The notes beneath the pieces were generated by a model. The model was given only the letters and a program-made list of their open reading frames with translations, did no database searches and was not told the DNA's origin. DNA of 54,351 bases from NCBI RefSeq assembly GCF_002920575.1, contig NZ_PQSQ01000053.1, forward strand, positions 1 to 54,351. Direction: 5' to 3'. Numbering within the stretch: position 1 is the first letter of the stretch; the number at the start of each line of letters is the position of its first letter. The stretch comes from Streptomyces sp. Ru73 (lineage in GTDB: Bacteria > Actinomycetota > Actinomycetes > Streptomycetales > Streptomycetaceae). The translations under genes and the position numbers were made by a program. Of this stretch, positions 29,333-36,324 are shown one piece after another.

Positions 29333-29915
29333 GGTGCCTCCCGTTCGTCCCGTTGGTCGGGCTCTTGCCTGACAGGTCGTCCAGTACGCCCCGCGAACCG
29401 CCCGCTCCGGCCGCCGCGGGCCGGCCGCCGCCGAACGCGTCGAACGCGTCATCCGCGCCGTCGTCCGTACGCCCGGAGGGCCCGTCGGCTTCCCCGTCCC
29501 CGGCCTCGGCCGGGACCGGCTTGCCGGGCGCCCAGGAGACCGCCAGCGCACCACCGATCAGCCCCAGCAGGAAGCCGATCAGGAAGGCACCGAAGTTGGA
29601 GACGACCAGGGACACCAGCGAGAGCAGGATCGCCGCGACACCGGCGAACACGCGCGAAGCGGGCTGGAACCACATGGTCAGGCCGAGCACGACCAGCAGC
29701 ACGCCGATGATCAGCGAGCCCGCGCCCGCCGTCGTCGCCATGCGGACGGTCAGGGAACCGATCGTGAGGTTCGCGTAAGGGATGTACATGATCGGGATGC
29801 CGGCCAGCAGGGTCAGCAGCCCGCCCCAGTACGGGCGTTGTCCACGCCAAACCCGGAACGAACGGCGCTGCCGGCCGATTGTCTCGCTCAGCCGTGGTCG
29901 CGTGTCGGCGCTCAT
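29322..29915 (-). CDS. DUF6114 family integral membrane protein
   Basis: 197 aa from ATG 29915 with GAGGAG ahead. Residues about 25-130 form about four transmembrane helices (WGGLLTLLAGIPIMYIPYANL ... FGAFLIGFLLGLIGGALAVSW). A long polar, Gly/Asp-rich cytoplasmic or outer tail (130-197) follows. The pattern matches DUF6114 proteins that Streptomyces repeatedly pair with DUF6230 proteins (family recalled from knowledge, not searched). Function unknown; it may anchor or export its partners. Confidence 0.75.
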   Translation of the reverse strand: MSADTRPRLSETIGRQRRSFRVWRGQRPYWGGLLTLLAGIPIMYIPYANLTIGSLTVRMATTAGAGSLIIGVLLVVLGLTMWFQPASRVFAGVAAILLSLVSLVVSNFGAFLIGFLLGLIGGALAVSWAPGKPVPAEAGDGEADGPSGRTDDGADDAFDAFGGGRPAAAGAGGSRGVLDDLSGKSPTNGTNGRHRAG

Positions 29916-30055
29916 CTCGTACAGCTCCTCGGGACTGGCAATTCGGTGGTACGTGAGCTGGTGGTGCTCGGTGCTGTCGACGGCCGGCGCACGGGCACAG
30001 GGACGGCCCGGGGGCCTGCCGCGGTCGGCGGCCCCGTGCCCGCACGCTCAGTGCG

Positions 30056-30673
30056 TCAGTAGCACTCGTTCTTGCCCGCGGAGACCTTCATCTTCAGGCC
30101 GCTGAGCTTGAACGTGCCGGCGGTGGTCGCCCACGCCGTCTGCTTGACGCCGGTCAGGGTGGCCGTGTCGGCCTCCTGGGCGAACGAACCGGGGTCCGCC
30201 TTGTCGCCCTTCTTGATGCCGGGGCCCTTGGACGTCGAACCCGCAGCAACACCGATGTTGATGTTGTTGAAGGTCGCGTCCGCCTGCAGCTGGTCCAGGT
30301 CGATGTAGAGGTTCTTCGCCTCGACCGGCGTGTCACCGCCACCCGCCTGCAGCTTCATCGACACGTCACCGAAGACCGGGACGGGCACGACGACGGACTG
30401 GCACAGGTTCTTGATCTTGGCGTTGGAGAACGCCGAGACCGCGACCGGGATCTGCTTGCCGCCCTTCTGGGCGTCAACAGCGCCGTACTGGACGAACCCG
30501 GTGCCGTCCAGGCGGTCGGTAGCCACCTTGAACTGCTGGCCGGACACGCTGAACGACGCCGCCAGCGCGCCCTGCGAGAGGGCCACGCCGATCGCGGCCG
30601 TCGCAGCGACGCTCGGCACCATGACGACGGCGAACCGCTTCCATCTGGTCCCGCCACGAGCCAGGGACTCCAT
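30056..30673 (-). CDS. DUF6230 family secreted protein
   Basis: 205 aa from ATG 30673 with a strong GGAGGAAA ribosome binding site. After a basic stretch (RGGTRWKRF) comes a hydrophobic export segment (about 14-38, ending GALAASF). The mature part contains the Asp/Asn-rich beta-like stretch EAKNLYIDLDQLQADATFNN and ends NECY, with a second Cys in KNLCQ, possibly a disulfide. Such proteins have sometimes been labelled cholesterol esterase-like, but no hydrolase motif is visible here, so I do not transfer that function. First gene of the operon with DUF6114 and the acidic protein. Confidence 0.78.
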   Translation of the reverse strand: MESLARGGTRWKRFAVVMVPSVAATAAIGVALSQGALAASFSVSGQQFKVATDRLDGTGFVQYGAVDAQKGGKQIPVAVSAFSNAKIKNLCQSVVVPVPVFGDVSMKLQAGGGDTPVEAKNLYIDLDQLQADATFNNINIGVAAGSTSKGPGIKKGDKADPGSFAQEADTATLTGVKQTAWATTAGTFKLSGLKMKVSAGKNECY

Positions 30674-31031
30674 GACTTTCCTCCTTCTCGGACGTACATC
30701 TCCGGCGCCGGCCGCTCGGTCATGGATGCGGCCGCACCTGGGATGGGAGAAGTGCTACGTCCTCGGGAAGGAGAGCGCCGCTTCGGAGGACTTGCGTTTC
30801 CGAACCACCGGCGATCACCCCCGAGCGACAACCACTGGCCACGCTCTCGCGCAACCTCTCTGGACAGGCTCCGCCGGGACGGCGAAGACCCCCCTGTCCT
30901 CGGCCGGCGACTGCGCCGGCCACCCGGTGGGGACCCATCTCCCGCGGCTCCCGGCCGGCTGCCGGGCTGCGGGGGTGATGGACCGAGCTTGGCTGATCGT
31001 GGTCCATTCGGAGCCGCCGCACAAGGGGCTC

Positions 31032-31047
31032 GTTACCTACGAGTAAC
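31032..31047. promoter_or_regulatory. GTTAC-N6-GTAAC inverted repeat
   Basis: GTTACCTACGAGTAAC upstream of the DUF6230 operon. A 13-of-15 match (GTTACGTACGAGTAG) occurs at 4555-4569 before glgE. Candidate binding site for a dimeric regulator. Confidence 0.4.
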
Positions 31048-31162
31048 AGAAGAATGACGAGGCGCGTACCGAGCGAGATCACCCGGGTACACAGGGTCGC
31101 CTTTAACGCGGAAGAAACATCCATAAATTCCGGTCAAAACGCCTCAAGGCAGCCCAGCGGGC

Positions 31163-31175
31163 TTACTCCAAGTAA
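31163..31175. promoter_or_regulatory. TTACT-N3-AGTAA inverted repeat
   Basis: TTACTCCAAGTAA, a short perfect-arm palindrome 3 bases left of the large hairpin at 31178-31215. Shares TTAC...GTAA ends with the site at 31032. Confidence 0.35.
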
Positions 31176-31177
31176 CA

Positions 31178-31215
31178 GCGGCCACGATTACCAAGTTTTG
31201 GTAAAACGTGGCCGC
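31178..31215. terminator. Large composite hairpin downstream of the thioredoxin/TPR gene
   Basis: Outer arms GCGGCCACG / CGTGGCCGC (9 bp) and inner arms TTACCAA / TTGGTAA (7 bp) around a GTT loop, with a one-base asymmetry between them. Position 35 bases past the stop at 31250 suits a terminator. The inner 17-base palindrome alone could also be an operator. Confidence 0.55.
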
Positions 31216-31249
31216 CGTTCCGTTTGAGGAGGAAGGACTTGGCGAGGCG

Positions 31250-32215
31250 TCAGAACAGGACGCGGGCCAGCGCGGTGCGCGCGCTCACCACGCGCGGATC
31301 GTCGGTGCCGATGACCTCGAAGAGCTCCAGCAGCCGCACGCGCGCGGCCTCCCGGTCGTCACCCGCGGTGCGCTTCACGACGTCGACCAGCCGCCCGAAG
31401 GCGTCCTCCACGTGCCCGCCGACCAGGTCGAGATCGGCGGCGCGGATCTGGGCCTGCACGTCACCCGGGCTGTCGGCCGCCTCCTTGCGCACGGCCTGCG
31501 GGTCGAGGTCCTGCACCCGGTGCAGCAGCTCGGCCTGCGCGAGCCCCAGCTTGGCCTCGGCGTTGGCCGGGTCGTCGGAGAGCACGTTCTTGTACGCCTG
31601 GATCGCGCCACCGAGGTCGCCGGAGTCCAGCGCCTGGGTCGCCGCCTCCAGCAGCGCGTCGTACGGGCCGGCCGGCGCGGGCGCCTCGGCCTCGGCCGCG
31701 CCCTGCTCCGCCGGGTCGACGGGCGCGCCGACGATGCCGAACTGCTGCTCGGCGGCCTGGATCAGCTGGTCCAGCACCTGCCGGATCTGCGCCTCCGGGG
31801 CCGCGCCCTGGAACAGCGGGATCGGCTGGCCGGCGACGACGGCGAACACCGCGGGGATGCCCTGCACGCCGAACTGCTGGAAGAGGGCCTGGTTCTGGTC
31901 TACGTCGATCTTGGCGAGCACGAACTTGCCGGCGTACTCCCCGGCCAGGCGCTCCAGCAGCGGCCCCAGCTGCTTGCACGGCTCGCACCACTCGGCCCAG
32001 AAGTCGATGACGACCGGGACCTCGGTGGAGCGCTGCAGGATCTCCTGCTGGAAACCCGCCTCGTCGACATTGATCACGAGCCGGCCGGCCGCCGGAGCCC
32101 GGCCGGTGCGCGCGGCCTCGGCGCGCGCCTGTTCCGCCTTCTGCTTCGCTTCCCCGGCCGCCTTCACCGCGGCGAGGTCGACCACTCCACTCATGGACAT
32201 ATTGCGTGGCTGCAT
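31250..32215 (-). CDS. Thioredoxin-domain protein with TPR-like C-terminus (CnoX/YbbN-like)
   Basis: 321 aa from ATG 32215 after GGGGGAGGATGGG. A charged helix (about 10-40) precedes a thioredoxin fold (about 45-150) with redox site WCEPC (Cys77, Cys80). A C-terminal helical region (about 185-321) has TPR-like repeats (ALDSGDLGGAIQAYKNVLSDDPANAEAKLGLAQ). This matches CnoX/YbbN-like cytosolic holdase-thioredoxins that protect proteins during oxidative stress (family inference). Monocistronic. Confidence 0.85.
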   Translation of the reverse strand: MQPRNMSMSGVVDLAAVKAAGEAKQKAEQARAEAARTGRAPAAGRLVINVDEAGFQQEILQRSTEVPVVIDFWAEWCEPCKQLGPLLERLAGEYAGKFVLAKIDVDQNQALFQQFGVQGIPAVFAVVAGQPIPLFQGAAPEAQIRQVLDQLIQAAEQQFGIVGAPVDPAEQGAAEAEAPAPAGPYDALLEAATQALDSGDLGGAIQAYKNVLSDDPANAEAKLGLAQAELLHRVQDLDPQAVRKEAADSPGDVQAQIRAADLDLVGGHVEDAFGRLVDVVKRTAGDDREAARVRLLELFEVIGTDDPRVVSARTALARVLF

Positions 32216-32598
32216 GGTCCCATCCTCCCCCCTGAGCGGGCCGTTCCGGAAAGCGGTGCGGAAAATCCAGGGCCCCCATGGCCCTGGACCCCGCGGGGTG
32301 AGCTCCGCACCCGGCCGCGCATCCCGCCGGATTGCCTGAGGCGGGCCGGAAACAGAGCTCTGTGGTGGTCCCGAGGAGGACCGGTTCGTGGGCACGGCCC
32401 CGAGGAGGGCCGGCATGTGCGGCCCCCGAGGGAGGACCGCGCTGCGGCCAAGGGTCCCCACCCTCGGCCAGTGTGGCGTCGCTCTTTCGCTACGAGTCGT
32501 AGCGTAACTCTCCGGTCCCCCGGCGCCGCAAGCGCGCGGGCCCGCCGCGCCCGTGATCTGCCTCACCCGCCGCATGGGCCCCGCGCCTACCGGCCGGT
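32216..32598. other. Divergent intergenic region thioredoxin-like / tetR
   Basis: 383 bases, no gene recognised. It holds the promoters of both flanking genes and the 17-bp palindrome at 32488-32504. Confidence 0.5.
32488..32504. promoter_or_regulatory. Perfect 17-bp palindromic operator candidate for the TetR regulator
   Basis: CGCTACGAGTCGTAGCG: 8-bp arms around a single G, 95 bases upstream of the tetR start. The size, symmetry and TACGA-N-TCGTA core fit TetR-family operators, suggesting autoregulation. Confidence 0.6.
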
Positions 32599-33276
32599 AT
32601 GGTCGGCCGCATGCAGTGCTCTCCCACCGGCCCCCGCGAGGGGCGCGCCCGCCCCACCGGCCGCACGGGACGCCCGCGCAGCGCCGAGGCCGACGCCGCG
32701 ATCCTGGACGCCACCCGCGCCGCGCTCGTCGAGCTGGGCTGGGGGAAGCTGACGATGAGCGACGTGGCGGCGCGCGCCAAGGTCGCCAAGACGACGCTGT
32801 ACCGCCGCTGGGCCGGCAAGAACGAACTGGTCCTGGACGCCGTCGCGGTCCTCTTCGACGAGCTCGAACTGCCCGACCGGGGCTGTCTGAAGGACGACAT
32901 CGAGGGCGTGGTCCTCCAGTTCGCCGCGCTGCTGGCCCGCCCGGAGACCAAGACGGCACTGATGGCGGTGGTCGCCGAGTCCACCACGGACGAGGCGCTG
33001 CGCGGCCGCATCCGCTCCGCCGTCGTGGAGCGCCAGAAGCGGCTGGTGGTGGAGGGCCGGGAGCGGGCCCAGCGGCGCGGCGAACTGCCGCCGGACGCCG
33101 ACGGCCCGGAGGGTGCCGCGGCGGCCGCGCGCGCCGTCGACCTGATCTTCGACGTGATCGCGGGTGCGGTGGTGCACCGCGCCCTGGTCAGCGGCGAGCC
33201 GGTGGACGCGGCCTGGGCGGCCCGCTTCACCAGCCTGCTGCTCGCCGGGCTGGGCGGGGTCGAGAACCGGGCCTGA
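32599..33276 (+). CDS. TetR/AcrR family transcriptional regulator
   Basis: 225 aa from ATG 32599 (ATG 32611 is an alternative; no clear ribosome binding site for either). The N-terminal HTH covers about 33-75 with the recognition stretch MSDVAARAKVAKTTLYRRW. The C-terminal ligand domain (about 85-220) is of the TetR_C type found in many actinobacterial repressors. No obvious target operon except the divergent thioredoxin-like gene; a palindrome at 32488-32504 suggests self-control. Converges with the LegB-like gene. Confidence 0.88.
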   Translation: MVGRMQCSPTGPREGRARPTGRTGRPRSAEADAAILDATRAALVELGWGKLTMSDVAARAKVAKTTLYRRWAGKNELVLDAVAVLFDELELPDRGCLKDDIEGVVLQFAALLARPETKTALMAVVAESTTDEALRGRIRSAVVERQKRLVVEGRERAQRRGELPPDADGPEGAAAAARAVDLIFDVIAGAVVHRALVSGEPVDAAWAARFTSLLLAGLGGVENRA

Positions 33277-33315
33277 GCGCGGCGCCCCGCACCGGCGGCA
33301 CCGCCGCCCCGTCCC

Positions 33316-33367
33316 GGTCCCGGCCGGAGCGGCCCACCGCCCGGCCCCGGCCGGAGCGGCCCGCCGC
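33316..33367. repeat. Tandem duplication (27-bp period) at the end of the LegB-like gene
   Basis: Two 25-base copies (33316-33340 and 33343-33367, two mismatches) abut the stop codon of the dehydratase gene at 33368. They lie between convergent genes and each contains CCGGCCGG. Confidence 0.8.
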
Positions 33368-34372
33368 TCAGACCTGGTAGCGGTCGGCCGCGAAGAGGTG
33401 CAGATGCCCGCCGACCCAGTCCGAGGTGCGCCGCAGCCCCACCGCCAGCGGCACCCGCGGCTCCCAGCCGGACAGCTCACGGGCGCGCGCGTTGTCCGAC
33501 AGCAGCCGCTCCACCTCGCTGCCGGCGGGCCGCAGCCGCGCCCGGTCCACGACCACCTCGGCGCGCCGCCCCGAGGCCGCCATCAGCTCCTCCGCGAGCC
33601 GCCCGATCGAGATCTCCCGGCCCGTACCGAGGTTGACCACCTCCCCCACGGCCCCGTCGCACTCGGCGAGCGCGAGGAACCCCTCGGCGGTGTCGGTGAC
33701 GTAGGTGAAGTCGCGGGTGGGCGTGAGCGAGCCGAGCCGGATCTCGCGGGCGCCGGAGTGCAGCTGGGCGAGGATCGTGGGGATCACGGCCCGTGCCGAC
33801 TGCCGGGGCCCGTAGGTGTTGAACGGGCGGACCACCGTGACCGGCAGCTCGAAGGCGTGCCAGTGGGAGAGCGCCGTCATGTCCGCGCCGATCTTCGAGG
33901 CGGAGTACGGGGACTGCGGCTGGAGCGGGTGGTCCTCGCCGATGGGCACGGTGCGCGCGGTGCCGTACACCTCGCTGGTGGAGGTGTGCACCAGCCGCCG
34001 CACGCCGTGCAGCCGGGCGGCCTCGCACACGTTCTCCGTGCCGACCACGTTGGTCTGCACGTAGGCGCCGGGCGAGTCGTAGCTGTACGGGATGCCGATG
34101 AGCGCGGCGAGGTGGAAGACCGTGTCGCAGCCGGCCACCGCGTCCCGCACCCGGCCGGGGTCCCGCACGTCACCGGCCAGCATCTCCACGGGACCGTCCG
34201 CGCGGAGGTAGCGGGCCAGATGCCCCTTCTCCGCGTACGGCTTGTAGTGCACCAGGGCACGGACCCGGGCGCCGCGCGCGACGAGCAGGTCGACGAGCGT
34301 GGACCCGATGAACCCCTCGGCGCCGGTGACGAGGACCCGGCGGCCCTCCCAGAAGCTGTGCTGCGTGGTCAT
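33368..34372 (-). CDS. NAD-dependent 4,6-dehydratase, LegB-like (extended SDR)
   Basis: 334 aa; ATG 34372 overlaps the MurG-like stop (ATGA), so the two are coupled. Extended short-chain dehydrogenase acting on a nucleotide sugar. The NAD-binding motif is GAEGFIGS (17-24), the catalytic set Thr132-Ser133-Glu134 (STSEVYG) with Tyr156 and Lys160 (YSASK), and the substrate-side signatures RPFNTYGPRQSAR and GSLTPTRDF. These, and the late SEVERLLSDNARARELSGWEP stretch, resemble LegB-type (UDP/GDP-HexNAc 4,6-dehydratase) proteins more than RmlB. No other legionaminic acid genes are nearby. The exact substrate is inference. Confidence 0.82.
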   Translation of the reverse strand: MTTQHSFWEGRRVLVTGAEGFIGSTLVDLLVARGARVRALVHYKPYAEKGHLARYLRADGPVEMLAGDVRDPGRVRDAVAGCDTVFHLAALIGIPYSYDSPGAYVQTNVVGTENVCEAARLHGVRRLVHTSTSEVYGTARTVPIGEDHPLQPQSPYSASKIGADMTALSHWHAFELPVTVVRPFNTYGPRQSARAVIPTILAQLHSGAREIRLGSLTPTRDFTYVTDTAEGFLALAECDGAVGEVVNLGTGREISIGRLAEELMAASGRRAEVVVDRARLRPAGSEVERLLSDNARARELSGWEPRVPLAVGLRRTSDWVGGHLHLFAADRYQV

Positions 34373-35532
34373 GCGTACTCCTTCGGAGAGGTGGCGGTGG
34401 TGGCGGGGGCCCGGCCGGCCAGCCGGAGGACCTTGGCCGCGAGCAGGTCGGCGGCGCGCGCGTGGCTGCCGGGGTCGGCCGCCGCGCCCATCGCCGCCAG
34501 CCGCGCCGGGTCGTCCAGCAGCGGGCCGGTGACGGCGTCGAGCCGCTCGGCGGTGGTCTCCGCGTCCGGCAGCAGCACCGCGGCCCCGGCGTCGGAGAGC
34601 ACCCGTGCGTTGTGCGTCTGGTGGTCGCCGGGCGCGTGCGGATAGGGGACGAGGACGGCGGGCATGCCGATCGCGGCCAGCTCGGCGACGGTCGCCGAAC
34701 CGGCCCGGCACACCACCAGGTCGGCGGCGGCGTACGCGAGGTCCATCCGGTCCAGGTACGGGACCGCCTCGGCGACCGCCGCGCCGCCCTCGGCGGCCAG
34801 CCGCTCCCGCGCCGCGTCCAGCGCCGCCGGGCCGGTCTTGACCAGCAGCCGCAGGTCCGTGCGGTGCCGGTGCCGCGCTGCCAGCCCGAGGGCGGCCTCG
34901 GTGAGCCGGGCCGCCCCCAGGCTGCCGCCGTTGACCAGCAGCAGCCGGGCGCCGTCCGGGATGCCCAGCGCGCGGCGGGCCGGGCCGCGCAGCGCCGCCC
35001 GGTCCAGCCCCGCCAGCGGCCCGGACAGCGGCATCCCGACCGTCTCGGCCCGCTCGCCGCCCGGCAGGTGCGCGCGGCTGCGGTCGAAGGCGAGGGCGAT
35101 GTGCGGGGTGAGCCGGGCCGCGAACCTGTTGGCCCGGCCCGGTACCGCGTTGGACTCGTGGATCAGGCTCGGCAGCCCGGCCAGCCGGGCGCCGACGATC
35201 ACCGGCGCGCTGGGGTAGCCGCCCATGCCGACCGCGACCTGCGCGCCCTGCGCCCGCAGGATCGCCCGGCACTGGGCGCCGGACCTCAGCAGGTCGGCGG
35301 GGAGCAGGAAGCGCCGGGCGCCCAGCGCCGGGTCGAAGGGGATCATGTCGACGGTGTGCAGGCGGTGGCCGGCCCGCGGGATCAGCCGCGTCTCCAGCCC
35401 GCGCTCGGTGCCGACGAAGGAGATCACCGCGTCGGGCTCGGCGCGGCGCAGCGCGTCGGCGAGCGCCAGCCCCGGATAGATGTGGCCGCCGGTGCCCCCG
35501 GCACCGATGACGACGGAGAGTGGTGTGCGCAT
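34369..35532 (-). CDS. MurG-like glycosyltransferase (GT28 paralogue outside the dcw cluster)
   Basis: 387 aa from ATG 35532. GT-B fold: N-terminal glycine loop GAGGTGGHIYPGLALADAL (10-28), acceptor-side MGGYPSAP and HESNAVPGRANR; C-terminal donor site with GSLGAARL, CRAGSATVAELAAIGMPAVLVPYP and GDHQTHNA. These are MurG hallmarks, so it should transfer GlcNAc or a related sugar from UDP to a lipid-linked acceptor at the inner membrane face. No mur/fts genes surround it, so it is not the housekeeping MurG. It is coupled to the LegB-like dehydratase and divergent from a two-component system, implying regulated envelope glycosylation. Confidence 0.85.
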   Translation of the reverse strand: MRTPLSVVIGAGGTGGHIYPGLALADALRRAEPDAVISFVGTERGLETRLIPRAGHRLHTVDMIPFDPALGARRFLLPADLLRSGAQCRAILRAQGAQVAVGMGGYPSAPVIVGARLAGLPSLIHESNAVPGRANRFAARLTPHIALAFDRSRAHLPGGERAETVGMPLSGPLAGLDRAALRGPARRALGIPDGARLLLVNGGSLGAARLTEAALGLAARHRHRTDLRLLVKTGPAALDAARERLAAEGGAAVAEAVPYLDRMDLAYAAADLVVCRAGSATVAELAAIGMPAVLVPYPHAPGDHQTHNARVLSDAGAAVLLPDAETTAERLDAVTGPLLDDPARLAAMGAAADPGSHARAADLLAAKVLRLAGRAPATTATSPKEYA

Positions 35533-35555
35533 GGCCGCCACGCTCGCCGCGCGCC

Positions 35556-35574
35556 CTAAGAACGTTCTAAGAGC
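35556..35574. promoter_or_regulatory. OmpR-type direct repeat between MurG-like gene and response regulator
   Basis: CTAAGAAC (35556-35563) and CTAAGAGC (35567-35574), start-to-start spacing 11 bases, one helical turn, as in OmpR/PhoB boxes. The whole divergent gap is only 63 bases, so one site could control both directions. Confidence 0.6.
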
Positions 35575-35595
35575 ACCCTTTGGCAGCCTTGGATC

Positions 35596-36324
35596 ATGCC
35601 GCCGACCGCATCGCCCCCGCCGCTCCCGGACGCCGCCCCGGCCGCGCCCCGCATCCTCGTCGTCGACGACGACGCCGAAGTGCGCGCCGCGGTCGAGGAC
35701 GGCCTGACCGTGGAGGGCTACCGGGTGCGCGGCGCGGCCGACGGCCTGGCGGCCCTGAGCGCGGTCGCCGCCTGGCAGCCGGACGCCATCGTGCTGGACG
35801 TGATGATGCCCGTCCTGGACGGGCTCGCCGTCTGCCGGCGGCTGCGCGCGCTGGAGGACCGTACGCCCATCCTCGTGCTGACCGCGCTGGACTCGGTGAG
35901 CGAGCGGGTGGACGGGCTGGACGCGGGCGCCGACGACTACCTCGTGAAGCCCTTCGCGCTGGACGAACTGACCGCCCGGGTGCGGGCCCTGCTCCGCCGC
36001 GTCACCCCGCCGGAGGCCGACGGCGCGGTCCTGGCCGTCGCCGGCCTGGTGCTCGACCCGGCCACCCGGAGCGGGCACCGGGCCGGCCGGCGGCTGGAGT
36101 TCAGCCGTACCGAGTGGGCGCTGCTGGAGCTGCTCGCGCGCAACCCCGGCCAGGTCGTGCCGCGCGAGGTGATCCAGGAGCGGGTCTGGGGCCGCGACTT
36201 CGGCCCGGACTCCAACTCCCTCGCGGTCTACGTCGGCTATCTGCGCCGCAAGCTGGAGGCGGGCGGCGAACCCCGGCTGCTGCACACCGTGCACGGCATC
36301 GGCTACCGGCTGGGCGAGGCATGA
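35596..36324 (+). CDS. OmpR-family response regulator
   Basis: 242 aa from ATG 35596. Receiver domain with acidic pocket VVDDD, phospho-acceptor Asp68 (IVLDVMMP) and Lys in YLVKPF; the C-terminal winged helix (about 145-240) ends VHGIGYRLGEA. The N-terminus has an 18-residue Pro/Ala leader. It probably binds the 11-bp-spaced direct repeat 22 bases upstream and regulates itself and the MurG-like/LegB-like operon. Coupled (ATGA) to the kinase gene. Confidence 0.9.
   Translation: MPPTASPPPLPDAAPAAPRILVVDDDAEVRAAVEDGLTVEGYRVRGAADGLAALSAVAAWQPDAIVLDVMMPVLDGLAVCRRLRALEDRTPILVLTALDSVSERVDGLDAGADDYLVKPFALDELTARVRALLRRVTPPEADGAVLAVAGLVLDPATRSGHRAGRRLEFSRTEWALLELLARNPGQVVPREVIQERVWGRDFGPDSNSLAVYVGYLRRKLEAGGEPRLLHTVHGIGYRLGEA

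Larger units (their letters stand above)
30674..31177. other. Long upstream region of the DUF6230 operon
   Basis: About 500 bases with no credible gene; its right third (31030-31177) is clearly more AT-rich than the surroundings and should hold the operon promoter. It contains GTTACCTACGAGTAAC at 31032-31047 (5-bp inverted arms) and TTACTCCAAGTAA at 31163-31175 (TTACT-N3-AGTAA), candidate operators. Confidence 0.5.

Noticed and set aside
30720..31124. Possible small gene on the minus strand in the gap before the thioredoxin-like gene
   Set aside because: No ribosome binding site, no recognisable family, GC pattern not coding-like; the right part of the gap looks regulatory.
33368..35532. Fragment of a legionaminic acid or peptidoglycan (dcw) cluster
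   Set aside because: Only one LegB-like and one MurG-like gene are present; no NeuB/LegI, aminotransferase, mur or fts genes lie around them.
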